The notes: a model not told the origin generated them from the sequence alone. DNA of 64,000 nt from an uncultured Aquimarina sp. (GCF_947500065.1 NZ_CANMQT010000004.1:186001-250000), one strand, 5' to 3'. Shown: positions 44,233 through 54,032, counted from the stretch's first letter. Program-made: numbers and translations.

Positions 44233-45075
44233 ATGAACAAAATAATACAAGTACTAACAATCTTCAGTCTTTTAATTTTCAATTCCTGTAGTACTGAAGA
44301 TGATAGTTATTCACTACCAATGGCAGGAAATGAGTGCCGAATTGTAGAAAGGACATTTTCTTATAACAATAATAAATACATACATTATTATGATGATTTA
44401 GATAGATTGATTCTTAGAGAAGCTTATAATGGAGACTCTCTTATTGAAGAGTGGGAATATGTCTATAACGGTAATGCGATAAATGCAAATCGTTATTATT
44501 TTTTACAATCACGTACTTTAGATGAAAATGCATCCCACTCCGTATTTTTAAATTCTAACGGATCTGTTCAAAGAAGAGAAGGTAGATCAAAAAATCAATA
44601 TCTATTTTCTGCAAATGACCCAACATTTATTACAAGTGTGTTAAATCACACTTACAAATACGATGAAGAAGGATATCTTGTAGAGGATATTGCAATCCTC
44701 AACCGCTATGAAACTGAAAGTGGAGAATTTCTTCATGAATTTAAAATTGTGCGCGAAAGAACTATAGTAGATGGTAACGTTCAAACATTAATCGAATCTG
44801 ATTATTATGATCAAGATTTATATCGTGAAATTAGAACTGAGTATAGCTATACCAATGATTCTGGTAATACATATAGTGGAGAGTTATTCTTGGGCACACC
44901 TAATAAAAACCTGGTAGAAGAAGTAAAAAAATATAACGAGGACGGTACATTAGATTATCACCATAAATTCTCATATGTGTTAGATGAAAATTCTAATATT
45001 AAGGAAAAGGCAACAGAAGACCTTCAAAATAACACTAATCCCAGTACAACATTTTATAACTGGGATTGCAATTAA
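44233..45075 (+). CDS. Lipoprotein with repeated Tyr-rich beta segments
   Basis: A roughly 280-residue lipoprotein; the ATG at 44233 was preferred to the TTG directly before it. The lipobox is LLIFNSC. The mature part contains repeated units resembling the YD/RHS-like DUF4595 repeats of Bacteroidetes lipoproteins: RTFSYNNNKYIHYYDDLDRL, EEWEYVYNGNAINANRY, YKYDEEGYLVEDIAIL, REIRTEYSYTNDSGNTYSG and EVKKYNEDGTLDYHHKFSYV. There is no catalytic signature. A surface or periplasmic structural role is possible. It is preceded by the hairpin region and followed by a nested inverted repeat. Confidence 0.75.
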   Translation: MNKIIQVLTIFSLLIFNSCSTEDDSYSLPMAGNECRIVERTFSYNNNKYIHYYDDLDRLILREAYNGDSLIEEWEYVYNGNAINANRYYFLQSRTLDENASHSVFLNSNGSVQRREGRSKNQYLFSANDPTFITSVLNHTYKYDEEGYLVEDIAILNRYETESGEFLHEFKIVRERTIVDGNVQTLIESDYYDQDLYREIRTEYSYTNDSGNTYSGELFLGTPNKNLVEEVKKYNEDGTLDYHHKFSYVLDENSNIKEKATEDLQNNTNPSTTFYNWDCN

Positions 45076-45100
45076 TACTAGTAACGTGAGTTTGATGTAA

Positions 45101-45257
45101 GAAAATTTACGTCTGTCTGAGTGATTTTCGACAGAAAATTGTACTTCGACTCGCTAGCAGAACTATCGAAGACAAGTAAATTTTAAATCAAAAGCCTAAT
45201 TTCGATACAATTTTTCTTCGTTTCACTATGAATAATCACTCAATCTGTCGGCTTTTT
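45101..45257. repeat. Nested imperfect inverted repeat (MITE/REP-like)
   Basis: AAAATTTAC at 45102-45110 is repeated inverted as GTAAATTTT at 45175-45183, enclosing CTTCGA/TCGAAG. GTCTGAGTGATT near 45115 is mirrored by AATCACTCAATC near 45235, and AAAAGCC pairs with GGCTTTT at the end. The half sequences look alike in mirror order, as in small mobile or dispersed repeats. I could not find a second copy in this window. Confidence 0.5.
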
Positions 45258-45326
45258 TAAACCAAGCCTTTAGATCTAACTGAGGTTAAGAGCCCGTCTT
45301 CCAAATGGCAGATAAGAAATAATGGC

Positions 45327-45362
45327 TAAAAACCAGTTGCATTAATTTGTAGCTGGTTTTTG
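45327..45362. terminator. Intrinsic terminator of bshC (probably bidirectional)
   Basis: AAAACCAG and CTGGTTTT pair around a 16-base loop, with T runs on each outer side. It lies 57 bases after the bshC stop codon on the minus strand. Confidence 0.7.
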
Positions 45363-45418
45363 TCTTGCTCTCTATATTATATCACAAACAACCTATTTTA
45401 GTGATGTTTCGCAACACA

Positions 45419-47014
45419 TTACTGCTTCAAAACGATAAACTCGCCTTGCAAAGGATTCAATTGTTTTATTAATTCAGGAATTAAGTTTTCTCCGTATTCC
45501 AGATACATTTCGGAGAAATTGGTATTTCGTTCCTGTAAACTTTGATTAGGAAATAGTTCATTCTGTATACTAGTCAGTCGCTGTACTTGATCGCTAAGCT
45601 TTATTCTTTGGGCTTTAAGCAATCGTTTTTCTAACATATCCAACCCTTTGAGTTGTTTGATCTCTTGTGCCTTTACTGCATTTACAAACGTAACATCTGT
45701 CTGCTCTGCAAGCTGATACATTTCTTTAAATTGCTCTTTTAGATGTAAACGTTGTGGATCAAAATTAATATCAATATTGGATATCTGTCGCACTTTACGA
45801 TTGATCAACTCGTGTTGTTTTAAAAACAATTCTGTATCAGAAATAGCCAATCTTTTAATTTTCTCGGCTTGTTTTTCTGTTTCAATTAAAACAGAATTAC
45901 GCAATAACAACATTGGAAACGGGATCTGTACAGCTTCAAAATAATCTTTCAACTCCAACCAATATGCTAATTCTCCTCCTCCACCAATATAACAAAGATT
46001 AGGTAGAATTACTTCCTGATACAAGGGTCTCATCATCACATTAGGGCTAAACATTTCCGGAGCCTCATGGAGGCTTTTTATTATCTCACTCTTGCTCCAG
46101 ACTATGTCGGTTTCGTTTACAAAATAGCTGCCCTCCTTTTCTATGATTCGTTCGCGTGATCCTTCAGAAAGATAAAACAGATTGATTTCTCTGGGATTGA
46201 CCTGTATCTTATATCCCTTCGCTTCTAATTTTTCTGCTTTTGGTAATACATTATGATATGAAACCTGTTCCTCCAGTTCTTTTTCCATAAATGGAATAAA
46301 AAGACGCTTTAATTCTCTATTATCTGCATCTACAATCACTAATCCATATGCCGCAAATAATTCATTCGCCAGATATCTGGTAGCGTCTGCTAGATTATCA
46401 TGTTTCAAATATGCTTCTTCAAAAAGAGACTTTAATCGTTCTGCATTTCTTCCTGATCCAATTTCCGAAGAAAAAATTTCAAAAACTTTATCCAATCCTT
46501 CCGTATCAAAAACTCCTACTGCACCACCATCATTACGATTCCATTGTATCTTTTTTCCTTTAAAATTAAAGTAATTGATTTCATCAAAATCGTGATCCTC
46601 TGTTGCCATCCAATATATAGGAACAAAATCATATTCTGGATGTTTCTCTTTCAGTGTGCTAGTAAGATTGATTGTAGAAACAATTTTATACAAGAAGTAT
46701 AAGGGTCCTGTAAAAAGGTTCAACTGATGTCCGGTAGTAATGGTAAAGGTAGTATTCTTGTCCAAAAGATCAATGTTCTTTTGTGTTGCTTCAGAAATAG
46801 TTACATTTTCATATTGAGAGGACAAAACAGTTTTTAATACCCGACGATTTTCTAATGGAAAAGATTGTTGCTTTTCCAGAAGTTGATCCTTAAAATTATC
46901 AAGTTTTGGAAATCGATGATAAAATTCTTTTAGTTCTGGTTTTTCGTCTAAATAATCACAAATAAAAGATGAAAAGTAATTTGTTTCTCTAAACGGAATA
47001 CAGTCACTAGGCAT
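45419..47014 (-). CDS. bshC: Bacillithiol biosynthesis cysteine-adding enzyme BshC
   Basis: A 531-residue protein matching BshC, which joins cysteine to glucosaminyl-malate in the last step of bacillithiol synthesis. Recognisable parts are the N-terminal IPFRETNYFSSFICDYLD, FTITTGHQLNLFTGPLYFLY, IYWMATEDHDFDEINYF with the adenylation-like signature, LVIVDADNRELKRLF, FSPNVMMRPLYQEVILPNLC and IGGGGELAYWLELKDYF, and a C-terminal coiled coil. bshA and bshB are not in the window. The organism therefore probably uses bacillithiol as its low-molecular-weight thiol, which fits the several DinB-type proteins here. Confidence 0.95.
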   Translation of the reverse strand: MPSDCIPFRETNYFSSFICDYLDEKPELKEFYHRFPKLDNFKDQLLEKQQSFPLENRRVLKTVLSSQYENVTISEATQKNIDLLDKNTTFTITTGHQLNLFTGPLYFLYKIVSTINLTSTLKEKHPEYDFVPIYWMATEDHDFDEINYFNFKGKKIQWNRNDGGAVGVFDTEGLDKVFEIFSSEIGSGRNAERLKSLFEEAYLKHDNLADATRYLANELFAAYGLVIVDADNRELKRLFIPFMEKELEEQVSYHNVLPKAEKLEAKGYKIQVNPREINLFYLSEGSRERIIEKEGSYFVNETDIVWSKSEIIKSLHEAPEMFSPNVMMRPLYQEVILPNLCYIGGGGELAYWLELKDYFEAVQIPFPMLLLRNSVLIETEKQAEKIKRLAISDTELFLKQHELINRKVRQISNIDINFDPQRLHLKEQFKEMYQLAEQTDVTFVNAVKAQEIKQLKGLDMLEKRLLKAQRIKLSDQVQRLTSIQNELFPNQSLQERNTNFSEMYLEYGENLIPELIKQLNPLQGEFIVLKQ

Positions 47015-47395
47015 AGGGTCGTCTTTTTAGGTCGATAAATATACGGTAGATTGTGATTGCATCTATTTTTTTATATTTTTTTTAGTATTCAAATCTTTTC
47101 AAATAAAATTTAATGCTTTCCGAATGACCTAAATTTCAGGTGATTTCAACATAAACCTTTCTTTTTTCAAGTATTTAATAGTCTACACATATTCCTTCTG
47201 TATAGCAAGAAGATTAGGATGAGAGGTTTTTACATCATAAACCCTCACCTTGATCCTCTCCCAAAGGGAGAGGAAACCTATAAACATCAAAAACCTAAAT
47301 TTATGAATATGGGTTATTCTAAATCCTAAAATTTAGTTAATACAATTTATATCCTAAATTTAAGGCGGTATTTTACCAAAATTAAAAGCTCATCA
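47015..47395. other. Divergent intergenic region with a GC-rich hairpin
   Basis: 381 bases with no gene. CCTCTCCC and GGGAGAGG (47255-47262 and 47266-47273) form an 8-bp stem with an AAA loop that stands out as the only GC-rich element here. I think it belongs to a dispersed repeat family of Bacteroidetes, and it is too far from either gene to be a simple terminator. Confidence 0.5.
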
Positions 47396-49876
47396 ATGAA
47401 AAAAATTCTCTTAACTCTATTTGTCATAACCACAACGTTGGTTTATGCACAAAACAATGTTCAATCTCCAGCTTCTTTTTTAGGATATGAAATAGGTAGT
47501 CAATTTACACGTCACGCAGATGTAATCACCTACTTTAATCATGTAGCTACTAATTCTAATTTAGTTACCTATCATACCTACGGAAAAACAAATGAAAGAA
47601 GACCTCTTACCTATGCTATCATCACTAGCGCTGAGAATCAAAAAAACATTGAAAATATACGACTTGACCATCTTAAAAACACCGGTATCGTAGCAGGAAG
47701 TAGTAATCCGGAAATAGCAGTTGTATGGCTTAGTTATAATGTCCACGGTAATGAAGCTTCGAGTACTGAAGCTGCCATGAAAACTATTTATGAGCTCATT
47801 ACTACCAAGAAAGACTGGTTAAAAAACACTGTTGTTATCATGGATCCTTGTGTTAATCCTGATGGTAGAGATCGCTATGCAAACTGGTATAATCAAACCA
47901 AAGCCACTCCTTATAATACGGATCAGAATGCAACCGAGCACAATGAACCTTGGCCTGGCGGAAGACCCAATCATTATCTTTTTGACCTTAATAGAGATTG
48001 GGCCTGGGCAACACAAGTAGAATCCTATAGTCGTTTAACTGCTTATAACAAATGGATGCCACATGTTCATGTAGATTTTCATGAACAAGGTATCAATGAG
48101 CCTTATTATTTTGCACCGGCTGCAGAACCGTATCACGAAATTATAACGCCTTGGCAAAGAGATTTTCAAGATAAAATTGGTAAAAATCATGCTCGATACT
48201 TTGATGCAGAAGGTTGGTTATTCTTTACCAAAGAACGTTTTGATCTCTTATACCCTAGTTATGGAGATACCTACCCAACTTTTATGGGTGCTATTGGTAT
48301 GACCTATGAACAAGCAGGCCACGGACGTGCAGGATTAGGAATACAAACTGACGAAGGATATGTGTTAACATTAAAAGATAGAGCTGCGCATCATACAACA
48401 ACTGGATTATCTACAGTAGAAGTCTCCTCAAAAAATGCTACGAAACTAAACGCAGAATTTAAAAAATTCTTCAACAATGCAAGTCTTAAATATAAAAGTT
48501 ATGTACTTAATGGTGAAGCTGACAAAATCAAAGCGTTAACCGAATTATTAGATAAACATGATATAAAATACGGATATACTAATACTTCTAAAATATCCGG
48601 ATTTAATTTCAGACAGAATAAACAAGGTAGTATTAATGCTAATGGAGCTTTGGTTGTAAGTACTGATCAGCCGAAAGGTAAAATGGTAAAAGTACTGTTT
48701 GAGCCTGATGCCAAACTAGACGAACCTCTAACCTATGACATTACTGCATGGAGCATCCCTCACGCATATGGATTAGAAGCCATTGCTTCAACATCTTTAA
48801 TTCCTGCAAATGGAAATAAAAAAGGGAGTCAAATAAACAATACAGCAAATGCGTCAGGAGCTGGATATATTTCAAAATGGAATAGCTTAGATGACGCATC
48901 GTTTTTAGCCGACCTTTTGCAGCATAAAATCAGAGTTAGATTTAGTGAAAAAGATTTTGCTAATAATGGTGAAAAATTCAAAAAAGGAAGCTTAATTATT
49001 ACTAAAAGTGATAACCGCAGAACGAAAGGTTATGATAAAACTGTGATTGATATTGCTAACAAACACAATCGTAAGCTGTACACAACAGCTACAAGTTTTG
49101 CGTCAAACGGAATAGACTTTGGTTCACCTGATGTGAAACTAATCAATAATCAACGTATCGCAGTTTTAAAAGGTAATTACACCTCTTCTTTAAGTTATGG
49201 TGAAATCTGGCATTTCTTTGAACAGCAACTTAAGTATCCTATTACTTCTATTGATACCGATTATTTTAAAAGAACAGATCTGGATAAATATGATGTACTT
49301 ATCCTTCCTAATGGGTATTATGGTGGATATTTAGATAAAAGCTCACTTGATAAACTAAAAGGATGGATTCGTAGTGGAGGAAAAGTGATTGCCATTGCGA
49401 ATGCTGTGAATGCATTTGCTAATAAAGATGGTTTTGACTTAAAAAGCAATACACCTAAAGAAGAGAAAAAAGATTCTATTGGTAATCTGATACCTTATGA
49501 CAAACGTGAGCGTGAAAGAGTTAAAGATTTTATTACAGGTAGTATTTATAAAACCAAAGTAGACACGTCTCATCCTTTAGCATTTGGATATGAAGACACT
49601 TATTTTAGTTTAAAATTAGGAAGTAGTTCTTATAAGTTTTTACAAGATGGTTATAATGTATCCTATATAGAAGAACCTACAAGTGTTTCTGGTTTTTCTG
49701 GTAAAGATGCTTTCAAAGGTCTTAAAAATTCTTTAGTTTTTGGTGAAGCTAGAATGGGTAACGGAAGCATTGTTTATATGGTAGACAATCCGTTATTCAG
49801 GTCGTTTTGGGAGAATGGAAAATTATTTTTTGTAAACGCTATTTTCCTTACCAATAACAATAAATTTAGGATTTAG
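47396..49876 (+). CDS. Exported M14 zinc carboxypeptidase
   Basis: An 826-residue exported protein (signal MKKILLTLFVITTTLVYAQ) of the M14 family. The zinc ligands appear as the H-x2-E of NVHGNEAS near residue 118 and a later His in HVHVDFHEQG, with the DLNRDWAW and VNPDGRDRYANW segments typical of this branch. The second half contains a class I amidotransferase-like Rossmann stretch (YDVLILPNGYYGGYL and GWIRSGGKVIAIANAV) with no catalytic triad that I can see. It is probably a periplasmic peptidase for peptides or wall fragments. First of a plus-strand run. Confidence 0.9.
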   Translation: MKKILLTLFVITTTLVYAQNNVQSPASFLGYEIGSQFTRHADVITYFNHVATNSNLVTYHTYGKTNERRPLTYAIITSAENQKNIENIRLDHLKNTGIVAGSSNPEIAVVWLSYNVHGNEASSTEAAMKTIYELITTKKDWLKNTVVIMDPCVNPDGRDRYANWYNQTKATPYNTDQNATEHNEPWPGGRPNHYLFDLNRDWAWATQVESYSRLTAYNKWMPHVHVDFHEQGINEPYYFAPAAEPYHEIITPWQRDFQDKIGKNHARYFDAEGWLFFTKERFDLLYPSYGDTYPTFMGAIGMTYEQAGHGRAGLGIQTDEGYVLTLKDRAAHHTTTGLSTVEVSSKNATKLNAEFKKFFNNASLKYKSYVLNGEADKIKALTELLDKHDIKYGYTNTSKISGFNFRQNKQGSINANGALVVSTDQPKGKMVKVLFEPDAKLDEPLTYDITAWSIPHAYGLEAIASTSLIPANGNKKGSQINNTANASGAGYISKWNSLDDASFLADLLQHKIRVRFSEKDFANNGEKFKKGSLIITKSDNRRTKGYDKTVIDIANKHNRKLYTTATSFASNGIDFGSPDVKLINNQRIAVLKGNYTSSLSYGEIWHFFEQQLKYPITSIDTDYFKRTDLDKYDVLILPNGYYGGYLDKSSLDKLKGWIRSGGKVIAIANAVNAFANKDGFDLKSNTPKEEKKDSIGNLIPYDKRERERVKDFITGSIYKTKVDTSHPLAFGYEDTYFSLKLGSSSYKFLQDGYNVSYIEEPTSVSGFSGKDAFKGLKNSLVFGEARMGNGSIVYMVDNPLFRSFWENGKLFFVNAIFLTNNNKFRI

Positions 49877-49971
49877 TTGGTGAGTTTTTGAGGGCGCTTC
49901 GCTCTTAGAAATTGAGTCATTAAAAAACACTCACAAACTCAAATACTAACAAACTCAAATACTCAAACAAG

Positions 49972-52146
49972 ATGAATACACAACATATCTCAAAAACACT
50001 GCAAACTATAGCGATTTGTTCACTGATTGCTATAACAGGTTGTAATAAAAAGAAAGAAATCGTGGAAAAATCGAATCCAGAAGAAAAGACCTCAAATATA
50101 TTATTAGCAGAATGGACAGGATCTTATGGAGGAACTCCTGCTTTTGATAAGATGAATATTGAAGACGTTAAACCTGCCTTAGAAAAAGGTATGGAATTAA
50201 ACTTAGCGGATATTGACGCCATTACTAAAAACACAGAAGCTCCAACTTTTGAGAATACGATTATTCCGTTAGAAAAATCAGGAGAAGAATTGAATAGGGT
50301 TTTCACCTATTACGGAATTTTAAGTGGTAATATGTCATCTCCAGAATTTAGAGAAATCCAAAAAGAGATGGCTCCAAAATTATCTGATTTTAGTTCTAAA
50401 ATATCTCAAAACGAAGTATTGTTTCAGAGGATTAAGACAGTATATGATAATGCTCAAAAACAACCTTTAGAGACAGATCAACAACGAGTGGTACAATTGA
50501 CCTATGAGCAATTTGCTATGAATGGTGCAGAATTAGATGCAGAAAAAAAGAAGCGTTACGCCGAAATCAATAAAGAATTATCTGAATTATACACCAATTT
50601 CTCTAATAATATTTTAGCGGATGAAGAAGGATATGTAACCTATCTTACCAAAGATCAATTAGGAGGGTTATCAGAACCACTAATCAAAGCATATGGCAAA
50701 GCTGCTTCTGATAAAGGACAAGAAGGTAAATATGCCATAACAAATACAAGATCCTCTATGGATCCATTCCTGAAATATTCTACCGAGAGAGAATTAAGAG
50801 AAAAAGTATGGAAGAATTATTATTCTAGAGGTGATAACGGTGATGATAAAGATAATAATGAAAATATTGCTAAAATTTTAAAACTAAGAAAAGAGCGTGT
50901 AGCCTTATTAGGATATGATAATTATGCTGACTGGCGATTACAGAACAGAATGGCTAAAAATCCGGAAAATGCAATGGAATTAATGAATGCTGTCTGGCCA
51001 GCCGCTATTGCACGTGTAAAAGAAGAAGTGATGGATATGCAGGCTGTTGCAGATGCTAATAAAGACAAAGTCACTATAGCGCCTTGGGATTATCGATTTT
51101 ATGCAGAAAAAGTTAGAAAGAAAAAATACGATCTAGATTCTGATGAAGTAAAACAATATCTGCAGTTAGACAAGCTTAGAGAAGCTATGTTCTTTGTAGC
51201 TGGAGAATTATTCAATTATAAATTCACTCCTGTTGCGGAAGGTTCGGTTCCTGTATTCCATGAAGATGTAAACGTATGGGAGGTAACGGATAAGACTTCT
51301 AATGAACATATTGGATTGTGGTACTTGGATCCATTTGCTAGAACTGGAAAACGTTCCGGTGCTTGGGCAACAACCTACAGAAGTCACACCACTTTTGATG
51401 GCAAAAAAACTGTATTAGCTTCTAACAATTCTAATTTTGTAAAACCAGCTCCAGGAGAGCCGGTTTTAGTATCCTGGGATGATGCAACAACATTTTTTCA
51501 TGAATTCGGTCACGCTCTACATTTCTTTTCTTCAGAAGTACGATACCCTACACTTAATGGAGGTGTTCGTGATTATACAGAATTTCAATCTCAATTATTA
51601 GAACGCTGGTTATCTACCGATAAGGTCATAGACAATTATTTGGTTCATTATAAAACTGGAGAACCTATGCCAAAAGCATTAGTCGCCAAAGTGAAGAAAG
51701 CAGCTACTTTTAATCAAGGATTTGCTACTACAGAATATTTAGCATCAGCATTGATGGATATGAAATTTCATTTAGCAGATCCAACAAATATTGATGTAGA
51801 TGCATTTGAAAAAGAAACCTTAACAGCACTAGATATGCCAAAAGAATTAGTAATGCGTCATCGTACTCCTCATTTTGGACATGTATTTTCTGGAGAAGGA
51901 TATGCAACGGCATATTATGGATATATGTGGGCAGATGTATTAACATCGGATGCAGCAGAGGCTTTTGCTGAAGCGCCTGATGGATTCTATGATAAAGAAG
52001 TAGCGGCTAAACTAGTTAAATATCTCTTTGCGCCAAGAAATGCTATGGATCCAGCAGAAGCCTATCGATTATTTCGTGGTCGTGATGCCAAAATAGAAGC
52101 ATTGATGAAAGATCGAGGGTTTCCAATTACAACTGGTAAAAACTAA
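49972..52146 (+). CDS. dcp: M3 family metallopeptidase (dipeptidyl carboxypeptidase-like), lipoprotein
   Basis: A 724-residue lipoprotein (lipobox IAITGC) of the M3 thimet/Dcp family. The zinc site HEFGHALHFFSS is intact, as are GYFDLDPFAR-like text (WYLDPFARTGKRSGAW) and the substrate-binding HFGHVFSGEGYATAYYGY with its Tyr/His residues. The long N-terminal helical part is typical. It cleaves short peptides, most likely dipeptides from the C-terminus, as for Dcp. It is exported, which is unusual against the cytoplasmic enterobacterial Dcp but common in this phylum. It follows the M14 gene by 95 bases. Confidence 0.93.
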   Translation: MNTQHISKTLQTIAICSLIAITGCNKKKEIVEKSNPEEKTSNILLAEWTGSYGGTPAFDKMNIEDVKPALEKGMELNLADIDAITKNTEAPTFENTIIPLEKSGEELNRVFTYYGILSGNMSSPEFREIQKEMAPKLSDFSSKISQNEVLFQRIKTVYDNAQKQPLETDQQRVVQLTYEQFAMNGAELDAEKKKRYAEINKELSELYTNFSNNILADEEGYVTYLTKDQLGGLSEPLIKAYGKAASDKGQEGKYAITNTRSSMDPFLKYSTERELREKVWKNYYSRGDNGDDKDNNENIAKILKLRKERVALLGYDNYADWRLQNRMAKNPENAMELMNAVWPAAIARVKEEVMDMQAVADANKDKVTIAPWDYRFYAEKVRKKKYDLDSDEVKQYLQLDKLREAMFFVAGELFNYKFTPVAEGSVPVFHEDVNVWEVTDKTSNEHIGLWYLDPFARTGKRSGAWATTYRSHTTFDGKKTVLASNNSNFVKPAPGEPVLVSWDDATTFFHEFGHALHFFSSEVRYPTLNGGVRDYTEFQSQLLERWLSTDKVIDNYLVHYKTGEPMPKALVAKVKKAATFNQGFATTEYLASALMDMKFHLADPTNIDVDAFEKETLTALDMPKELVMRHRTPHFGHVFSGEGYATAYYGYMWADVLTSDAAEAFAEAPDGFYDKEVAAKLVKYLFAPRNAMDPAEAYRLFRGRDAKIEALMKDRGFPITTGKN

Positions 52147-52181
52147 AAGGTATCATAATTATTCATTTCTAAAATCTCTCA

Positions 52182-52835
52182 ATGATGGAAAAAGAATCAA
52201 ACAAAACGAGCAGAAGAAAATTTATCAAAGGATCTACAATTCTTACCGCAGGACTTGCAGCTACTCCACTGATGAGTTTTGCAAATGAAGCTTCACCTAT
52301 AGACACTTCTGACAACATCTATTTGGTGGGGCCACAAAAAGGATATTCACCTCAGATAGGCACACTACTGTCCACAATGACCTTGATGAGAACCTGGGTT
52401 ATTGGAACTGTTAAAGATCTTACGGTAGCGCAATTAGATTTTCAAATAGATGATCAATCTAATTCAATTGGCGCGATGCTTTTACATTTGGCAGCGACAG
52501 AAAGATATTATCAGCTCAATACCTTTGACGGAATAGAATGGGGTAAATGGGATGAAGACATAAAAAAAGAATGGGACATTGCTAGTGGTTTAGGTAAAAA
52601 AGGAAGAGAAATAATCAAAGGAAACTCTATTGACTATTACCTTAAAACACTTGAGGAAGTTAGAGAAGTAACGAAACAAGAATTTGCTAAGAGAGATGAT
52701 CAGTGGATTATGAAATCGGAACCATTTTTTGGTCGACAACCTACCAATAATTATGCGAAGTGGTTTCATGTATGCGAGCATGAATCTAACCATCGAGGGC
52801 AAATGAAGTTTATCATTAAAAGACTTCCTTCATAA
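52182..52835 (+). CDS. Tat-exported DinB-fold protein
   Basis: A 217-residue protein with a twin-arginine signal: KTSRRKFIKGSTILTAGLAA, followed by a cleavage region before residue 40. The mature part is a DinB_2-type helix bundle: IGTLLSTMTLMRTWVIGTVK, AMLLHLAATERYYQLNTF, KWFHVCEHESNHRGQMKFII. The candidate metal ligands His in LLHLAA and H-x3-H in CEHESNH are kept. Tat export usually carries a folded, metal-loaded protein, so the protein may bind metal before export. The start codon may be either of two adjacent ATGs. Third DinB gene of the window. Confidence 0.85.
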   Translation: MMEKESNKTSRRKFIKGSTILTAGLAATPLMSFANEASPIDTSDNIYLVGPQKGYSPQIGTLLSTMTLMRTWVIGTVKDLTVAQLDFQIDDQSNSIGAMLLHLAATERYYQLNTFDGIEWGKWDEDIKKEWDIASGLGKKGREIIKGNSIDYYLKTLEEVREVTKQEFAKRDDQWIMKSEPFFGRQPTNNYAKWFHVCEHESNHRGQMKFIIKRLPS

Positions 52836-52843
52836 TTTAGGCA

Positions 52844-53554
52844 ATGAATAAAAGCATACGATTAGAGCCTGAAAAAATTATTGATACAATTTCATTATTG
52901 GAGAAACGTATCTCTGATCGATTTCCTAATTCAGGACTCAAGAAAGTATGTCAAGATTTTTTACAAACCGCCCAAGATAGTAAGCAAAATATAGATTGGA
53001 TTTCCAAACCAAATCTATCTTTGAGAATTTTTGCTTACTTGGTCATATTAATTGGATTAGGTGGATTGATATATAGTATCACTTATATTGACTTACGAAT
53101 AGAAAACACAACACTTAGCAATATCGTTTCTATATCAGAAGCTATATTTAACGATATCATCCTATTAGGTGCGGCTATTTTCTTTTTAGTTTCATTAGAA
53201 TCCAGGTTAAAGACAAAACGTGCGCTTAAATCCCTTAATGAACTTAGAGTTGTAGCACATGTTATTGATATGCATCAATTGACCAAAGATCCTAATCTAA
53301 CCGATTTACCAGAATCTGCCACAGAAAATTCACCTAAACGAACGTTTACCAGATTCGAATTGCAGAGATATCTGGATTATTGTTCTGAAGCTACTGCACT
53401 TGTTGGTAAAGTAGCTGCGTTGTATTCTCAAAGTTTACCGGATGAAGCAGTGGTGCGAGCTGTAAATGAAATTGAGGTGCTTACAACAGGTTTAAGCAGA
53501 AAAATATGGCAAAAACTTATTATTTTAAACGAATCAAATTCCAATAAAAAATAA
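52844..53554 (+). CDS. Two-helix membrane protein, conserved hypothetical
   Basis: A 236-residue protein with two transmembrane helices in the middle (FAYLVILIGLGGLIYSITYI and IILLGAAIFFLVSLES), an N-terminal cytosolic helical part and a C-terminal helical domain (RFELQRYLDYCSEATALVGK, EIEVLTTGLSRKIWQKLI). This looks like a small membrane protein with two soluble lobes, and no family was recognised. It starts 8 bases after the Tat-DinB gene and precedes trmL by 22 bases, suggesting one transcription unit. Confidence 0.7.
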   Translation: MNKSIRLEPEKIIDTISLLEKRISDRFPNSGLKKVCQDFLQTAQDSKQNIDWISKPNLSLRIFAYLVILIGLGGLIYSITYIDLRIENTTLSNIVSISEAIFNDIILLGAAIFFLVSLESRLKTKRALKSLNELRVVAHVIDMHQLTKDPNLTDLPESATENSPKRTFTRFELQRYLDYCSEATALVGKVAALYSQSLPDEAVVRAVNEIEVLTTGLSRKIWQKLIILNESNSNKK

Positions 53555-53576
53555 AGCGATAGAAATAATATAAAGA

Positions 53577-54032
53577 ATGGCATATAACATAGTTCTTATA
53601 GAACCAGAAATACACACTAACACAGGAAATATTGGCCGTTTAAGTCTAGCATCAGGATCAAATTTACATCTGGTAAAACCGTTTGGTTTTGAATTAAGTG
53701 ATAAAAGGTTAAAACGTGCTGGGCTGGATTATTGGAAACATATTTCGCTAAAAACTTATGAAAGCTTAGATGAATTCTTATCTATCAATAAAGGAAAGAA
53801 AATGGCTTTTTTCTCCAGTCACGGAAAAACAGATCATTGGTCCGTTGATTATGAAGATGATATGTTTCTAATTTTCGGAAAAGAGTCGGTCGGTTTACCT
53901 ACAAATATTATAGAAGCCAATAAAGATAACACCTATAAAATACCAATATTCAACGAACATATTAGAAGTTTAAACCTAGCTAATGCGGTAAGTATTGTAG
54001 TGTATGAAGGGTTAAGGAATCTTTCTAAATAA
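53577..54032 (+). CDS. trmL: tRNA (cytidine(34)-2'-O)-methyltransferase
   Basis: A 151-residue SPOUT methyltransferase. The family signature is present: MAYNIVLIEPEIHTNTGNIG, the trefoil knot LIFGKESVGLP, and IRSLNLANAVSIVVYEGLR for SAM binding. TrmL methylates the ribose of the wobble base of leucine tRNAs. Length and motif order are standard for the family. It belongs to the same plus-strand run as the peptidase genes, with close spacing. Confidence 0.95.
   Translation: MAYNIVLIEPEIHTNTGNIGRLSLASGSNLHLVKPFGFELSDKRLKRAGLDYWKHISLKTYESLDEFLSINKGKKMAFFSSHGKTDHWSVDYEDDMFLIFGKESVGLPTNIIEANKDNTYKIPIFNEHIRSLNLANAVSIVVYEGLRNLSK

Noticed and set aside
43985-44282. Three overlapping minus-strand frames of 62-70 codons
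   Set aside because: They overlap each other in different frames and lie across repeat-like, hairpin-rich DNA and the start of a good plus-strand gene.
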